Assembly (NCBI RefSeq): GCF_038024875.1
Contig: NZ_CP136136.1
Location: forward strand, 2,356,001-2,420,000
Direction: 5' to 3'
Source: Gordonia rubripertincta
GTDB taxonomy: Bacteria; Actinomycetota; Actinomycetes; Mycobacteriales; Mycobacteriaceae
Length of the DNA: 64,000 nt
The notes under the pieces are model-generated. The model saw only the letters and a program-made list of their open reading frames with translations. It did not search any database and was not told where the DNA came from. The stretch's first letter is position 1. The number at the start of each line of letters is the position of its first letter. Both the position numbers and the translations under genes were made by a program. Of this stretch, positions 8,616 to 24,457 are shown piece after piece.

Positions 8616-9919
8616 TGAACCGACGCTCCGTACGGACCACCCTGGCCGGCGCCGCGCTCTCGCTGACCGTGATGGTGTCGGGCTGTATGTCCGGCGGCAT
8701 CCAGTCGATCCCGCTGCCCGGCGGCGTCGACACCGGGAGCAGCCCGCGCACATACAAGATCCAGTTCGACGACGTGCTCGACCTGGTGCCGCAGTCGATG
8801 GTCAAACGCGACGGCATCCCCGTCGGGCGCGTCACCAAGGTCGAGGTGCCGAACGACGCCTGGTTCGCGCAGGTCACCGTCGAGGTCCAGAACGACGTCG
8901 ACCTGTCCGACGAGGCGCAGGCCAGCGTCCAACAGACCTCGCTTCTCGGTGAGAAGTTCGTGTCGCTGAGCGATCCGGACAACAGCGCGAACGCGCCGCG
9001 GCAGAATCCCGCCGAGCCGATCCCGGTGGACCGCACGCGTACCGCGACCGACATCGAGCAGGTTCTCGGAGCCCTGGCGTTGCTGCTGACCGGCGGTGGC
9101 ATCAACCAGCTGCAGCCGATCGTCTCGGAGCTGAACAAGACGCTCGGCGGCCGTACCGACGAGGTGCGCAGCCTGATCGATCAGACGGAGAAACTCATCG
9201 CGGGGCTCAATCGTCAGCGCGACGACATCGTCGCCGCGATCGACGGTCTCGCGGATCTGTCCGCACGGACCGAGAAGCAGACCGCACAGATCGACCGCAT
9301 CCTCAAGCAGCTCCCCGAGGGCATCGAGGTGCTCGAGGAACAGCGACCGCAGTTCGTCGACCTGCTGACCAAGCTCGATCAGCTCGGTCAGGTCGGTACC
9401 GATGTGCTGGGCAAGTCCCGCACGGCGCTGATCAACGATCTCAAGGCGCTGCGGCCGATCCTGAGCGAGCTGACCAAGGCCGCACCGGACCTGATCACCG
9501 CGGCGCCGCTGATGCTGACGCTCCCGTTCCCGGACTGGGTCCTCCCGGCCTTCCACGGTGACTCGGCCAATCTGTTCATGACGCTGGACCTGCGCATCCT
9601 CAACCAGCTCGAGGCCCTCGGCGTCGGGCAGGGGACACCGAAGTACTCGCCGCCGGCCCGCGTGAAGGTGCCGGTCAATCCGCGCAACCCGTACTACAAC
9701 GGCAACGGGCCGCGGTACGGCTGGCCGACGATCACGCTGCTCCCGCCGGCCCCGAACTCACGGCCGGGACCCAACACCCCACCGTCGGGTGGCACCTACC
9801 CGGCCTCGGCGCCCGTACCGGCGGCGCCCGGCCAGGGGGTTCTCGACAGCCCGCTCGCGGCCATGGGTCTGGCCCCCAAGTCCCAGGCCCCTGAGTCACC
9901 GACAGGAGCAGGACGATGA
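8615..9919 (+). CDS. mceE: Mce-family lipoprotein E
   Basis: Fifth subunit, 434 residues, and the lipoprotein member of the set. The signal peptide ends in a lipobox, VSGC, with the lipidated Cys at residue 24. The MCE domain follows (YKIQFDDVLDLVPQSMVKRDGIPVGRVTKVEV), then helical segments and a Pro-rich C-terminus (PPSGGTYPASAPVPAAPG). In mycobacteria this position is called LprK/MceE. Starts and stops overlap on both sides (TGATG, ATGA). Lipidation would anchor the hexamer to the outer face of the inner membrane. Confidence 0.93.
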   Translation: MNRRSVRTTLAGAALSLTVMVSGCMSGGIQSIPLPGGVDTGSSPRTYKIQFDDVLDLVPQSMVKRDGIPVGRVTKVEVPNDAWFAQVTVEVQNDVDLSDEAQASVQQTSLLGEKFVSLSDPDNSANAPRQNPAEPIPVDRTRTATDIEQVLGALALLLTGGGINQLQPIVSELNKTLGGRTDEVRSLIDQTEKLIAGLNRQRDDIVAAIDGLADLSARTEKQTAQIDRILKQLPEGIEVLEEQRPQFVDLLTKLDQLGQVGTDVLGKSRTALINDLKALRPILSELTKAAPDLITAAPLMLTLPFPDWVLPAFHGDSANLFMTLDLRILNQLEALGVGQGTPKYSPPARVKVPVNPRNPYYNGNGPRYGWPTITLLPPAPNSRPGPNTPPSGGTYPASAPVPAAPGQGVLDSPLAAMGLAPKSQAPESPTGAGR

Positions 9920-11157
9920 TCGGCAAGCTCGTCAAGATCCAGCTGATCGCCTTCGTCATCGTCGGCCTCGTCGCACTGGCCTACGTCGGCGCGAAGTACG
10001 CACGGCTGGACAAGCTGGTCGGCGTCGGCATGTACACCGTCACCGCCGAGCTGCCCGCCTCCGGCGGCATCTTCACCAACGCCGAGGTCACCTACCTGGG
10101 TGTGCCGGTCGGCCGGGTCGGTGCGCTCGACCTCACCCAGGAGGGTGTCGACGTCAAGCTCGAGCTCGACTCGGGCGGACCGAAGATCCCGGCGTCGGCG
10201 GTGGCCGTGGTGGCATCGCGTTCGGCGATCGGTGAGCAGTACGTCGACCTGCAGCCGACCTCGGCGTCGGGGCCCTATCTCGAGAACGGCTCGACCATCC
10301 GGGAATCGCGGTTGCCCGAGCCGCTCGAGGACGTGGTCAAGTCCGCGGTCGACTTCACCTCGTCGATCCCGGTCGACGACCTGCACACCGTCATCACCGA
10401 ACTGGGTAACGCATTCAACGGCCAGGGGGAGAACCTCACCCGGCTCGTCGATTCCCTCGGCAAGCTCTCGCGGGCCGGCGTCGACAACCTGAGCGAGGTG
10501 GTCGGGCTGATCCAGGATTCGAACGTCGTCCTGGCGACACAGGCCGACCAGTCCGACGCAATCCTCAGCTGGTCGCGCAACCTCGACCTGATCACCGCGA
10601 CCCTGGCGTCGTCGGATCCGGATCTGCGCCGGCTGCTGACCACCGGCACCTTGTCGGCGACGCAGATCTCCGAGTTGATCCAGAAGAACGGCAACGACAT
10701 CTCCAAGGTGGTGAAGGATCTCGCCGAGGTGGCGCGCACGATCGAGCCGGTCACCTACACGACGTCGATGACGTTCGCGATGCTGTCGGCACTGTCTGCG
10801 GGCAGTCACTCGCCGGCTCCCGGTGACGGTCAGATCCACTTCGGTATCGTCCTGGAGACCAACAACCCGGCCTCGTGTACCCGCGGTTACGAGGGGACCC
10901 AGGAGATCATCGCGGAGATGAAGCGCAAGAACCCGAACTTCGACGTCCACTACGACGAGTTCCCGTTCAACACCGAGGCCCGATGCAAGGTGCCGTTCGG
11001 GAACCCGACGGGTGTGCGCGGCGCCGACCGTGCGCAGTACGCCAACCCGGCGTACCCGCAGCCGTGGGACAACACGCCGAAGAAGGACCCGGACAAGCTG
11101 AACCTCAACCCGCTCGCCATGCAGCTCAGTGCGCTGCTCGGCGTGCGGCCCAAGTAA
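9916..11157 (+). CDS. mceF: Mce-family protein F
   Basis: Sixth and last MCE-domain subunit, 413 residues. The N-terminal anchor is about residues 7-26 (KIQLIAFVIVGLVALAYVGA). The MCE domain follows (YTVTAELPASGGIFTNAEVT, YLGVPVGRVGALDL), then a helical region and a C-terminal part with two Cys (NPASCTRGYEGTQEI, EARCKVPFG). The start overlaps mceE by ATGA. A gap of 82 bases follows before the accessory genes, the largest in this operon, so a processing site or weak internal promoter there is possible. Confidence 0.93.
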   Translation: MIGKLVKIQLIAFVIVGLVALAYVGAKYARLDKLVGVGMYTVTAELPASGGIFTNAEVTYLGVPVGRVGALDLTQEGVDVKLELDSGGPKIPASAVAVVASRSAIGEQYVDLQPTSASGPYLENGSTIRESRLPEPLEDVVKSAVDFTSSIPVDDLHTVITELGNAFNGQGENLTRLVDSLGKLSRAGVDNLSEVVGLIQDSNVVLATQADQSDAILSWSRNLDLITATLASSDPDLRRLLTTGTLSATQISELIQKNGNDISKVVKDLAEVARTIEPVTYTTSMTFAMLSALSAGSHSPAPGDGQIHFGIVLETNNPASCTRGYEGTQEIIAEMKRKNPNFDVHYDEFPFNTEARCKVPFGNPTGVRGADRAQYANPAYPQPWDNTPKKDPDKLNLNPLAMQLSALLGVRPK

Positions 11158-11239
11158 CGACGCGCGGCCTGCCGAGCCCGACGCCCCGCCCAGCGCGGGC
11201 CGATCGGGACTTAGGCTGTGCTCAGGAGCGATCTATACA

Positions 11240-11896
11240 GTGTCTTCTGCTATGACTGGCACCTCGACAATCACCGGCCCCGAGACCCCGGATTCCTCGG
11301 GTTCGACGACGACCCGCGTGGGACTACTCGCGCTGTCCGTGGTCGCGGTGATCGCGGCACTCGTGTGCGTGGCGGTCTTCGGTGTCCAGGCCATGGGTGC
11401 GTACGCCACCAAGGACGCGCGCGACGAGGCGACCCAGGCAGCCGAGCAGGCCGTCCTGAACATCACCACGATCGACCCGGCGAACATCGACGACTTCCGT
11501 CAGCGCGCGGAGGGTTCGCTTACCGGCAAGGCCAAGCAAGAGGTCCTCGGCGACGCGACGGACGGCGATGAGAAGGCCGGCGACGAGAAGGCCGGCGAGA
11601 CCGGCAACGTCCTCGACGTGCTCGCCGAGGCGGGGGAGAACACCGCGAAGCTCAGTGCGCGGCTGCTGCGCAGTGCGCCGAGCGAGGTCGACGACGAGGG
11701 TGGCAAGGCGAAGGTCCTCGTCTACGTCCTCACGACTCTCCAGCGCGCCGGGGAGCCGAACGTCGACCAGACGCGCGGCTTCCAGGTCAGCATGACCCGT
11801 GAGGGAGACACCTGGAAGGCCGAGAACGTCGCCGGTCTCGAGGGCATCGAGTACGCCGACGCCGGCCAGGCGCCCGCGACGGGAGGCGGAAACTGA
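11240..11896 (+). CDS. Mce-associated membrane protein (Mam), first
   Basis: Predicted accessory protein of the Mce importer, 218 residues. A short cytoplasmic N-terminus is followed by one membrane segment (LLALSVVAVIAALVCVAVFGV, about residues 30-50) and a periplasmic domain of the Mam type (KDARDEATQAAEQAVLNITT, then SLTGKAKQEVLG and GFQVSMTREGDTWKAENV). Glu/Asp/Lys-rich residues around 110-130 form a polar linker. The GTG start at 11240 has AGGAG about 12 bases upstream; an ATG at 11252 is the alternative. Mam proteins are thought to stabilise Mce complexes. Confidence 0.85.
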   Translation: MSSAMTGTSTITGPETPDSSGSTTTRVGLLALSVVAVIAALVCVAVFGVQAMGAYATKDARDEATQAAEQAVLNITTIDPANIDDFRQRAEGSLTGKAKQEVLGDATDGDEKAGDEKAGETGNVLDVLAEAGENTAKLSARLLRSAPSEVDDEGGKAKVLVYVLTTLQRAGEPNVDQTRGFQVSMTREGDTWKAENVAGLEGIEYADAGQAPATGGGN

Positions 11897-12735
11897 TGGC
11901 ACCGACCCCGAACCAGCCCCCGCGCAAGCGACGTCCGACGCCGAAGGTCGCCGGACACACCCGTGCCGCGCGTTCGGACGCCGACGAGCTGGCCACCGAA
12001 TCCGGTGTGTCCCTGTCGAAGTCCGACGACGCGGAAGTCTCCGTGCCCGCTGAGGAGCGAGGAGCGGAGACGCCGGGCCTCGAAGGGGCCGAACCCACCC
12101 CGCCCACGACCAGGACCCGCCCGGTGTCGCGGGTTTCGACCCTGCGTCCCAGCGGAACGCAGACAGGCGCGGACGGTCCGTCGTCGACCGGTTCTGGGCC
12201 GTCTCGGCCGGCCCCCGAGCGGGGACCGGCGAAGAAGCGCAATCCGCTGCTGTTGACCGCGATGCTGGCCGGGGTGGCCGTGCTGCTCGGCGTCGCCGCG
12301 GTGATCCTGGCCTTCCGGCCGGGCCTCGGGGAGAACCGGGCGTTCGTCGATCAGAGCGCCACCACCGAGCTCATCGGCCAGTCGCAGGAGCAGATCTGCG
12401 CGGTGTGGGGACACGAGCACACCGACCTCGACGGCTGGGCGAAACGCGCCCAGAACGCGCTCACCGGAGATGCGCGCAAGGAATTCGACGAGTCGCTGAA
12501 GACCCAGCGCGACCTGATCACCCAGACCAAGTCGGGAGCCGAATGCCGGGTCGACGCGGTCGGCGTCACCAACCTGTCCGGCGCAGGCGACGGCGCGCGT
12601 GCGACGGTCATCGCGAACCTCATCATCAGCGAGACACAGAACAGCATCGCCACCAACAGTCTCGCCCCGCGTGTCCAGTTCGCGATGGTCAAGGAGGGGG
12701 ATACGTGGCGGATCCAGGGCGTCGAGCCCTTCTGA
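11896..12735 (+). CDS. Mce-associated membrane protein (Mam), second
   Basis: Second Mam-like protein, 279 residues, with its ATG overlapping the previous stop (TGATG). It has an unusually long disordered cytoplasmic N-terminus of about 115 residues rich in Pro, Arg, Ser and Thr. One membrane helix follows (LLLTAMLAGVAVLLGVAAVI), then a periplasmic domain related to the first Mam (NALTGDARKEFDESLKTQRD, APRVQFAMVKEGDTWRIQGV). It closes the mce operon; the next gene, rpoB, has its own promoter. Confidence 0.85.
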   Translation: MAPTPNQPPRKRRPTPKVAGHTRAARSDADELATESGVSLSKSDDAEVSVPAEERGAETPGLEGAEPTPPTTRTRPVSRVSTLRPSGTQTGADGPSSTGSGPSRPAPERGPAKKRNPLLLTAMLAGVAVLLGVAAVILAFRPGLGENRAFVDQSATTELIGQSQEQICAVWGHEHTDLDGWAKRAQNALTGDARKEFDESLKTQRDLITQTKSGAECRVDAVGVTNLSGAGDGARATVIANLIISETQNSIATNSLAPRVQFAMVKEGDTWRIQGVEPF

Positions 12736-12886
12736 TCGCCGCGTGAGCGCCAGGTAGACGGGTGACTCGCGGGACAAGTTGGCGAAATTGGCGCGTACCG
12801 CTTGACGTTTGGGCGTTGTCGGGCCAGGCTGTGACCAGCGGTCGACGTGCAGGCAGCCACCCGTGCGAAATCGCTTCTTGACGGGC

Positions 12887-12917
12887 TTGACAAAGTGCGT
12901 CTATTTTCTGCTACAGT
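12887..12917 (+). promoter_or_regulatory. Candidate housekeeping promoter of rpoB-rpoC
   Basis: A consensus -35 TTGACA (12887-12892) and a -10 TACAGT (12912-12917) are separated by 19 bases; reading the -10 one base earlier gives 18. A second TTGACG at 12878-12883 sits 18 bases before TATTTT (12902-12907), so two overlapping promoters are possible. Transcription from the first would give a leader of roughly 155 bases before the TTG start at 13082. The rest of the 346-base gap (12736-13081) holds a weaker TTGACG at 12802-12807 without a good -10, and no ORF. Confidence 0.7.
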
Positions 12918-13081
12918 TGGACGTTGCGCTGGCTGCCTCCTGTCCATCAATCGATCCTTCTACGGCCACTCTTAGTTGTGTGTGCTGCGGTGATCGCCGA
13001 TCTCAGGGTGTCACCAGCGAACGGCCCATCAAGCCACCGCACATCTAGGTTGTGAATAACGTCGTGTTGGAAGGACGCATC

Positions 13082-16570
<3,489 letters not shown>

Positions 16571-16608
16571 TCCTCACCACTGACAACAGAGCTCTGGAAA
16601 GGTAACAA

Positions 16609-20565
<3,957 letters not shown>

Positions 20566-20580
20566 GCCGTAATTCAGCTG

Positions 20581-20615
20581 AAAAGCCCTCGCACTCGCTG
20601 AGTGCGAGGGCTTTT
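20581..20615. terminator. Strong bidirectional terminator between rpoC and the convergent hydrolase gene
   Basis: A perfect 16-base-pair inverted repeat (AAAAGCCCTCGCACTC and its complement) with a GCT loop, ending in TTTT when read rightwards and equally in TTTT when read leftwards. It lies 15 bases after the rpoC stop and 16 bases after the leftward hydrolase stop, so it can end both transcripts. Confidence 0.93.
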
Positions 20616-20631
20616 CGCTGTCCGGGGTATC

Positions 20632-21630
20632 TCAGCGCACGGGGAGGGTGGTGACGGTGCGGGTCGAGAGGAGGAGGAGGTCGTAGTAGCGTCCGCCGGG
20701 GTAGTAGGTCGGGGTCACGGTGCCGGCCACCATGTCCGACGACCATCCGGTGGCCAGGGTGCGGATGACCCGGCCGTTGCGGGGTCGCGGCACGGCGAGT
20801 TCGGAGGCTTCACCGATCAGGTCGGTGGACTCGCCTTCGGCATCGATGTGGATGCCGGTGACCAGTCGCGAGCCGAGGAACTCCTGCCGTGTCGTCTGTT
20901 CGAGGACCGCCACCCCGGAGCCGAAGGAGTTGGACACCGACGGCTGGGAGGCGATCACCCGGACGGGGAGCCGGTCGGCGCCGAGAGATGCTGCCGCGGA
21001 GGCGAAGTGGCCGCCGAAGAAGGAGTTGACGGGGTCGAACAGCATGAGCCCGGCCAGACGCCGGTAGGCGACCGGGTCCGTTCGGCGGAGTGCGTCGGCC
21101 GCGACCACGACGAATTCGCCGCCGGCCGAATGGCCGGCGAACACCATCCGGTACGGCATCGTCACGTCGGGCCGGTGGGCGGCGTCCCGCGCCCGGACGA
21201 GACTGGCACCGAGCGGGCTGTCGGCGTCCCGGCCCGACCCGAACACCCCGCCGATGGTGCGGGCGAAGGCCGCGTTGTCGGCGATGTTGTACGCGACGGC
21301 GCACCCGCCGAGGTTCACCGAGTCGAGTGTCGGGCTCACCACGAGGAACCCGGCGTCGGCGTAGGCGCGGGCCACGGCGTCGAGATTGGCCGCCGTCCGG
21401 GAGAAGCCGTGCTGGAGCCAGACGAGAGCGGTGGGCCGGCCGGCGGGGAAGTACCAGCGGGTGTCGACCCGCACGGGTTTGCCCGCGCACTCGGTGGCCA
21501 CCGACGACGACACAAAAACGGGACGCGTGGCCGGCGCGGCCGGAACGGCTGCCGGTGTCACCCCGAAAAGCACGACGATGGCGGCGAGGGTCGCGATCCA
21601 GGGCACGCGGAACAGTGTCGGGTTCATCAT
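20632..21630 (-). CDS. Secreted alpha/beta-hydrolase
   Basis: Predicted exported serine hydrolase, 332 residues. A signal peptide covers about the first 31 residues (VPWIATLAAIVVLFGVTPAA, Ala-rich end). The nucleophile elbow is FAGHSAGGEF, and an oxyanion-type segment is VWLQHGFSRTAANL. Its size and secretion suggest a lipase, esterase or cutinase-like role; the substrate is unknown. The start overlaps the stop of the upstream glutaminase gene by four bases, so the two are probably cotranscribed. Transcription should end at the hairpin shared with rpoC. Confidence 0.82.
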   Translation of the reverse strand: MMNPTLFRVPWIATLAAIVVLFGVTPAAVPAAPATRPVFVSSSVATECAGKPVRVDTRWYFPAGRPTALVWLQHGFSRTAANLDAVARAYADAGFLVVSPTLDSVNLGGCAVAYNIADNAAFARTIGGVFGSGRDADSPLGASLVRARDAAHRPDVTMPYRMVFAGHSAGGEFVVVAADALRRTDPVAYRRLAGLMLFDPVNSFFGGHFASAAASLGADRLPVRVIASQPSVSNSFGSGVAVLEQTTRQEFLGSRLVTGIHIDAEGESTDLIGEASELAVPRPRNGRVIRTLATGWSSDMVAGTVTPTYYPGGRYYDLLLLSTRTVTTLPVR

Positions 21631-22850
21631 TTCTCGTCGGTGTCCTGGTCTTCGGGGCCCTCGTCCATCAGTTCGTTCGGGTCCTCGATGTGGGTGTCGT
21701 GGTCGTCCTCAAGCCGCTTGGCGACCTCGCGCAGCAGTCCGCGTGCGGCGTCGTCCATGACGCGGACGTGGGTGAGGTCGATGACCACCTTATCGGTCGA
21801 AAAGCCTTCACACGCACGGCTTGCGATGATCTCCGCACCCGCGAAGCGCACGTCGCCCTGGAGTTCGACGACGGTGGCGCCGTCGTCTTCGTGGACCGAA
21901 CGCAGCGCCGGCATGCCCGACGGAGCGACGTGCATCATGTGCAATTCCATGTCGCGGGAAAGCCTTTCGAACACGGCGACACCGCGCACGCTGTTGCCTT
22001 GTTCGTCGAGCCGCGGTGACCACACCGCGACCCCGACCTGACCGGGGAGGACACCCAGGATCGCTCCGCTCACACCGCTTTTCGCCGGTATCCCGACCCT
22101 CGCCATCCAGCTGCCGCTGCCGTCGTACATGCCGCAGGTGGCCATCACCGACAGCAGGTGCCGGGTGATCCAGCCCTCGAGGAGACGTTCGTCGCCCTTG
22201 GTGGTGGACAGGCCGCCGTTGGCGAGAACCGAACCCATGACCGCGAGGTCGCGGCAGCTGACCTTGATCGCGCACTGGGCGGCGTACCCGTCGACGACCT
22301 CGTCGGGTTCGTATTCGAGCTTGCCCGCAGACCGCAACAGATATGCGAGCGCGGTGTTGTGGTCGTCGGAGGCGAGTTCGGCGGAGTGAACCTCGGTGTC
22401 GATGGACAGTTCGCGCCCGGCGAGGGTGCCCACCAGGTCGGCGATCCGGTCGACCCGTTCGGTGGCGCCGTCGCCGTCGACCATGCCGTGGACGGCGATC
22501 GCGCCGGCGTTGATGAGCGCGTTGCGCGGGCGGCCGGTCTCGGCCTCGAGGGAGATCTCGTTGAAGGCGTCACCGGACGGCTCGGTGTCCACGCGGTCGA
22601 GAACGCCGTCGAGTCCCCGATCCCGCAGCGCGAGTGCGTAGGCGGGCAGCTTCGCGATGGACTGCATGGAGAACTCGTGGTCGGCGTCGCCGGCGGTGTA
22701 GACGGTCCCGTCGACGGTTGCCAGCGCGATGCCGAAGGACGACGGATCCGCCCGCTCGAGTTCACGATTGCCGGACATGACGTCCCCGGCGTCGTCGTCG
22801 CGGCAGTCCCGGAGAACCTGATGGAGATAGTCGTCGATGGGGGATCGCAT
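21627..22850 (-). CDS. glsA: Glutaminase A fused to a C-terminal STAS domain
   Basis: Hydrolyses glutamine to glutamate and ammonia; serine-dependent glutaminase fold. Residues about 1-300 are the glutaminase, with the Ser-x-x-Lys motif in EFSMQSIAKLPAYALAL, NALINAGAIAVHGMV, and GIPAKSGVSGAILGVLPGQ. From about residue 320 a STAS domain follows (ATVVELQGDVRFAGAEIIA, KVVIDLTHVRVMDDAARGLL). The ATG at 22850 gives MRSPIDDYLHQVLRD, the usual family N-terminus; the longer upstream frame lacks support. The total is 407 residues. Glutaminase-STAS fusions are known in actinobacteria; STAS probably senses a regulator or small ligand. Confidence 0.9.
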   Translation of the reverse strand: MRSPIDDYLHQVLRDCRDDDAGDVMSGNRELERADPSSFGIALATVDGTVYTAGDADHEFSMQSIAKLPAYALALRDRGLDGVLDRVDTEPSGDAFNEISLEAETGRPRNALINAGAIAVHGMVDGDGATERVDRIADLVGTLAGRELSIDTEVHSAELASDDHNTALAYLLRSAGKLEYEPDEVVDGYAAQCAIKVSCRDLAVMGSVLANGGLSTTKGDERLLEGWITRHLLSVMATCGMYDGSGSWMARVGIPAKSGVSGAILGVLPGQVGVAVWSPRLDEQGNSVRGVAVFERLSRDMELHMMHVAPSGMPALRSVHEDDGATVVELQGDVRFAGAEIIASRACEGFSTDKVVIDLTHVRVMDDAARGLLREVAKRLEDDHDTHIEDPNELMDEGPEDQDTDEK

Positions 22851-22876
22851 ATCCCACCGTAGCTGCGTCGATCGTG

Positions 22877-23254
22877 TCAGCCGGCGTTGTCTCGGTAGGG
22901 CAGGTACTGCGCCGACCACTGGTTGCCGTCCGGGTCGGTGAAGTAGACGAAGTGACCCCACGGCTGGACGTCGACCTCACTGGCCTCGACACCCGCGGCG
23001 AGCAGCTGTTCACGGGCGGCGTCGATGTCGGTGACGCAGATGATGAGCGGGCCGGTGGTCCCGGGCGCTCGATCCGTGATGCCCTTGCCGAACGCGATCG
23101 AGCAGTTCGACCCGGGCGGGGTCATCTGGACGAAGCGGATCTCGTCACTCACGGTGTGGTCGTGATCGGGGTTGAATCCGATCGACTCGTAGAACGCCTT
23201 GGTGCGATCGACGTCTGTGACGGGCAGGGTGACGACTTCGAGCGTCCAGTTCAC
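22877..23254 (-). CDS. VOC-family (glyoxalase/dioxygenase fold) protein
   Basis: Small 125-residue vicinal-oxygen-chelate protein. The two beta-alpha-beta-beta-beta halves are visible: TLEVVTLPVTDVDRTKAFYE with SDEIRFVQMTPPGSN, and GPLIICVTDIDAAREQL with WGHFVYFTDPDGNQWSAQY. The GTG start at 23254 is preceded by an excellent AGGAGGA. No specific metal-site pattern identifies glyoxalase I, so the substrate is open; related proteins act in detoxification or antibiotic resistance. It lies 26 bases upstream of glsA on the same strand and may be its cotranscribed neighbour. The 181 bases between it and the next gene hold only the small hairpin at 23412-23424. Confidence 0.87.
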   Translation of the reverse strand: MNWTLEVVTLPVTDVDRTKAFYESIGFNPDHDHTVSDEIRFVQMTPPGSNCSIAFGKGITDRAPGTTGPLIICVTDIDAAREQLLAAGVEASEVDVQPWGHFVYFTDPDGNQWSAQYLPYRDNAG

Positions 23255-23435
23255 GGTTCCTCCTGATGTCGTGGCTTTCGGTCTGAGACTCACGATCCCA
23301 GGTATCGAGGACGATTCCGGTCCGCATTTCACGGCATTCCGGAGACGGTGTCGAACGATCGACCCCCTCGCAGTCCCGGTGATACTTCGCGTCCCGCTGA
23401 CGGGCGTCGAAGGGCACTGTGCCCCCGGTGGATGC

Positions 23436-24317
23436 TCAGGGGGACGCGAGGTGGGCGCGGCGGGGGTCGTTGCCACGACGAATGCGGTGCCGGTCGGGGC
23501 GGGTGACCGCGCGGATGTCTTCGAGTACCTGATCCCAGCCGTAGAGCACGTCGTCGTAGGTCAGGCGCATCGTGATCCACCGGTCGATGGTCGTCATCCG
23601 GTCCCGCCGTCGGTCATTCCGGAAGGCGTTCTCGTCGGAATGGTAGGACCGGCCATCGCACTCGATGAGCAGCGCCCCGGTCCGCAGATCGGCGTGTTCG
23701 CGGCCACCGATCGACGGCTGGACGTCGACACGAAAACCCGCTGCCCGCAGTCGAAGCCGGGCTATCGATTCGGTGCCGGACTGCGAGCGCTCGTCGCACC
23801 TGGCGAACATCGCTGCCACGGTCTTGGACACGATTCCCATCTGGGCCTGTATGTCGGGGACGGTCCATTCGGTGGTGTTGAGCACCGAGTCGACCACCGC
23901 GATCCATTCCTCGGCACCCAGGCACCGGGCAGCACAGTTGAGCGCTGTCGGGATCGCATCGACCGCCGTCGTCACCGGCAGTGGGCGTCCGAAGCCCTGG
24001 CACCACCGGAACGGTCCTGTGGGCCGAGCGGCGGATTTCATGTGTTTGCTGCGCCGAACATGCGTCTCACTGTGCCCGGGTGGAATCCAGATCCCGGGGC
24101 TTCCATGCGCCTGATGGAACCGCAGCGCACTGACACACGAGAGTGCTCCACCGGCAGTCACCGCGGATACGACCCGCGAGTCGGCGCCAGGTGATCGGAC
24201 CCAGCCGCGGGTGACGGAGATGAGAGTGCCGGCTCGGCGTGCCTGTGCGATGTCATCTCGCGACCAGTCCATCGCCGTCAATTCCGCGAGCGTGAAAACG
24301 CCTGATTCGGTGCCCAT
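23436..24317 (-). CDS. AbiEi/DUF559-type protein with a nuclease-like C-terminal domain
   Basis: A 293-residue protein. The N-terminal half has an AbiEi-like winged-helix region (FTLAELTAMDWSRDDIAQAR, then ISVTRGWVRSPGA). The last 100 residues match the DUF559/VSR-like endonuclease fold: ESIARLRLRAAGFRVDVQ, LLIECDGRSYHSDE and AFRNDRRRDRMTTIDRWI, which carry the Glu, Asp and Arg residues usual for that fold. Such genes are abundant and often solitary in Gordonia and mycobacteria; whether they form a toxin-antitoxin system or cut DNA is unproven. It is related to the truncated gene at the left edge. Confidence 0.75.
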   Translation of the reverse strand: MGTESGVFTLAELTAMDWSRDDIAQARRAGTLISVTRGWVRSPGADSRVVSAVTAGGALSCVSALRFHQAHGSPGIWIPPGHSETHVRRSKHMKSAARPTGPFRWCQGFGRPLPVTTAVDAIPTALNCAARCLGAEEWIAVVDSVLNTTEWTVPDIQAQMGIVSKTVAAMFARCDERSQSGTESIARLRLRAAGFRVDVQPSIGGREHADLRTGALLIECDGRSYHSDENAFRNDRRRDRMTTIDRWITMRLTYDDVLYGWDQVLEDIRAVTRPDRHRIRRGNDPRRAHLASP

Positions 24318-24409
24318 ACCGGTTTGGACGCACCAGGCTGCCGCCGGGTTTCACGATTCGTGCGGCAGGCGATGCGCCCGATCAGGTTTGGTGTCCCCGT
24401 GGTTGTCAT

Positions 24410-24430
24410 CCGAGGGCACTGTGCCCTCGG
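24410..24430. terminator. Perfect hairpin downstream of the AlbA_2-domain gene
   Basis: CCGAGGGCAC-T-GTGCCCTCGG, a perfect 10-base inverted repeat in the gap between two leftward genes, 27 bases after the stop at 24458. There is no T-run. A shorter copy of the same hairpin (GGGCAC-T-GTGCCC) lies at 23412-23424, just after the stop of the DUF559 gene, in similar flanking sequence. Confidence 0.55.
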
Positions 24431-24457
24431 TGTGCCGTCAGGGGGATGCGAGCACGA

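Noticed and set aside
20602..22041. A 479-residue forward frame opposite the hydrolase and glutaminase genes
   Set aside because: It starts inside the rpoC terminator and has no domain, while both leftward genes are well supported.
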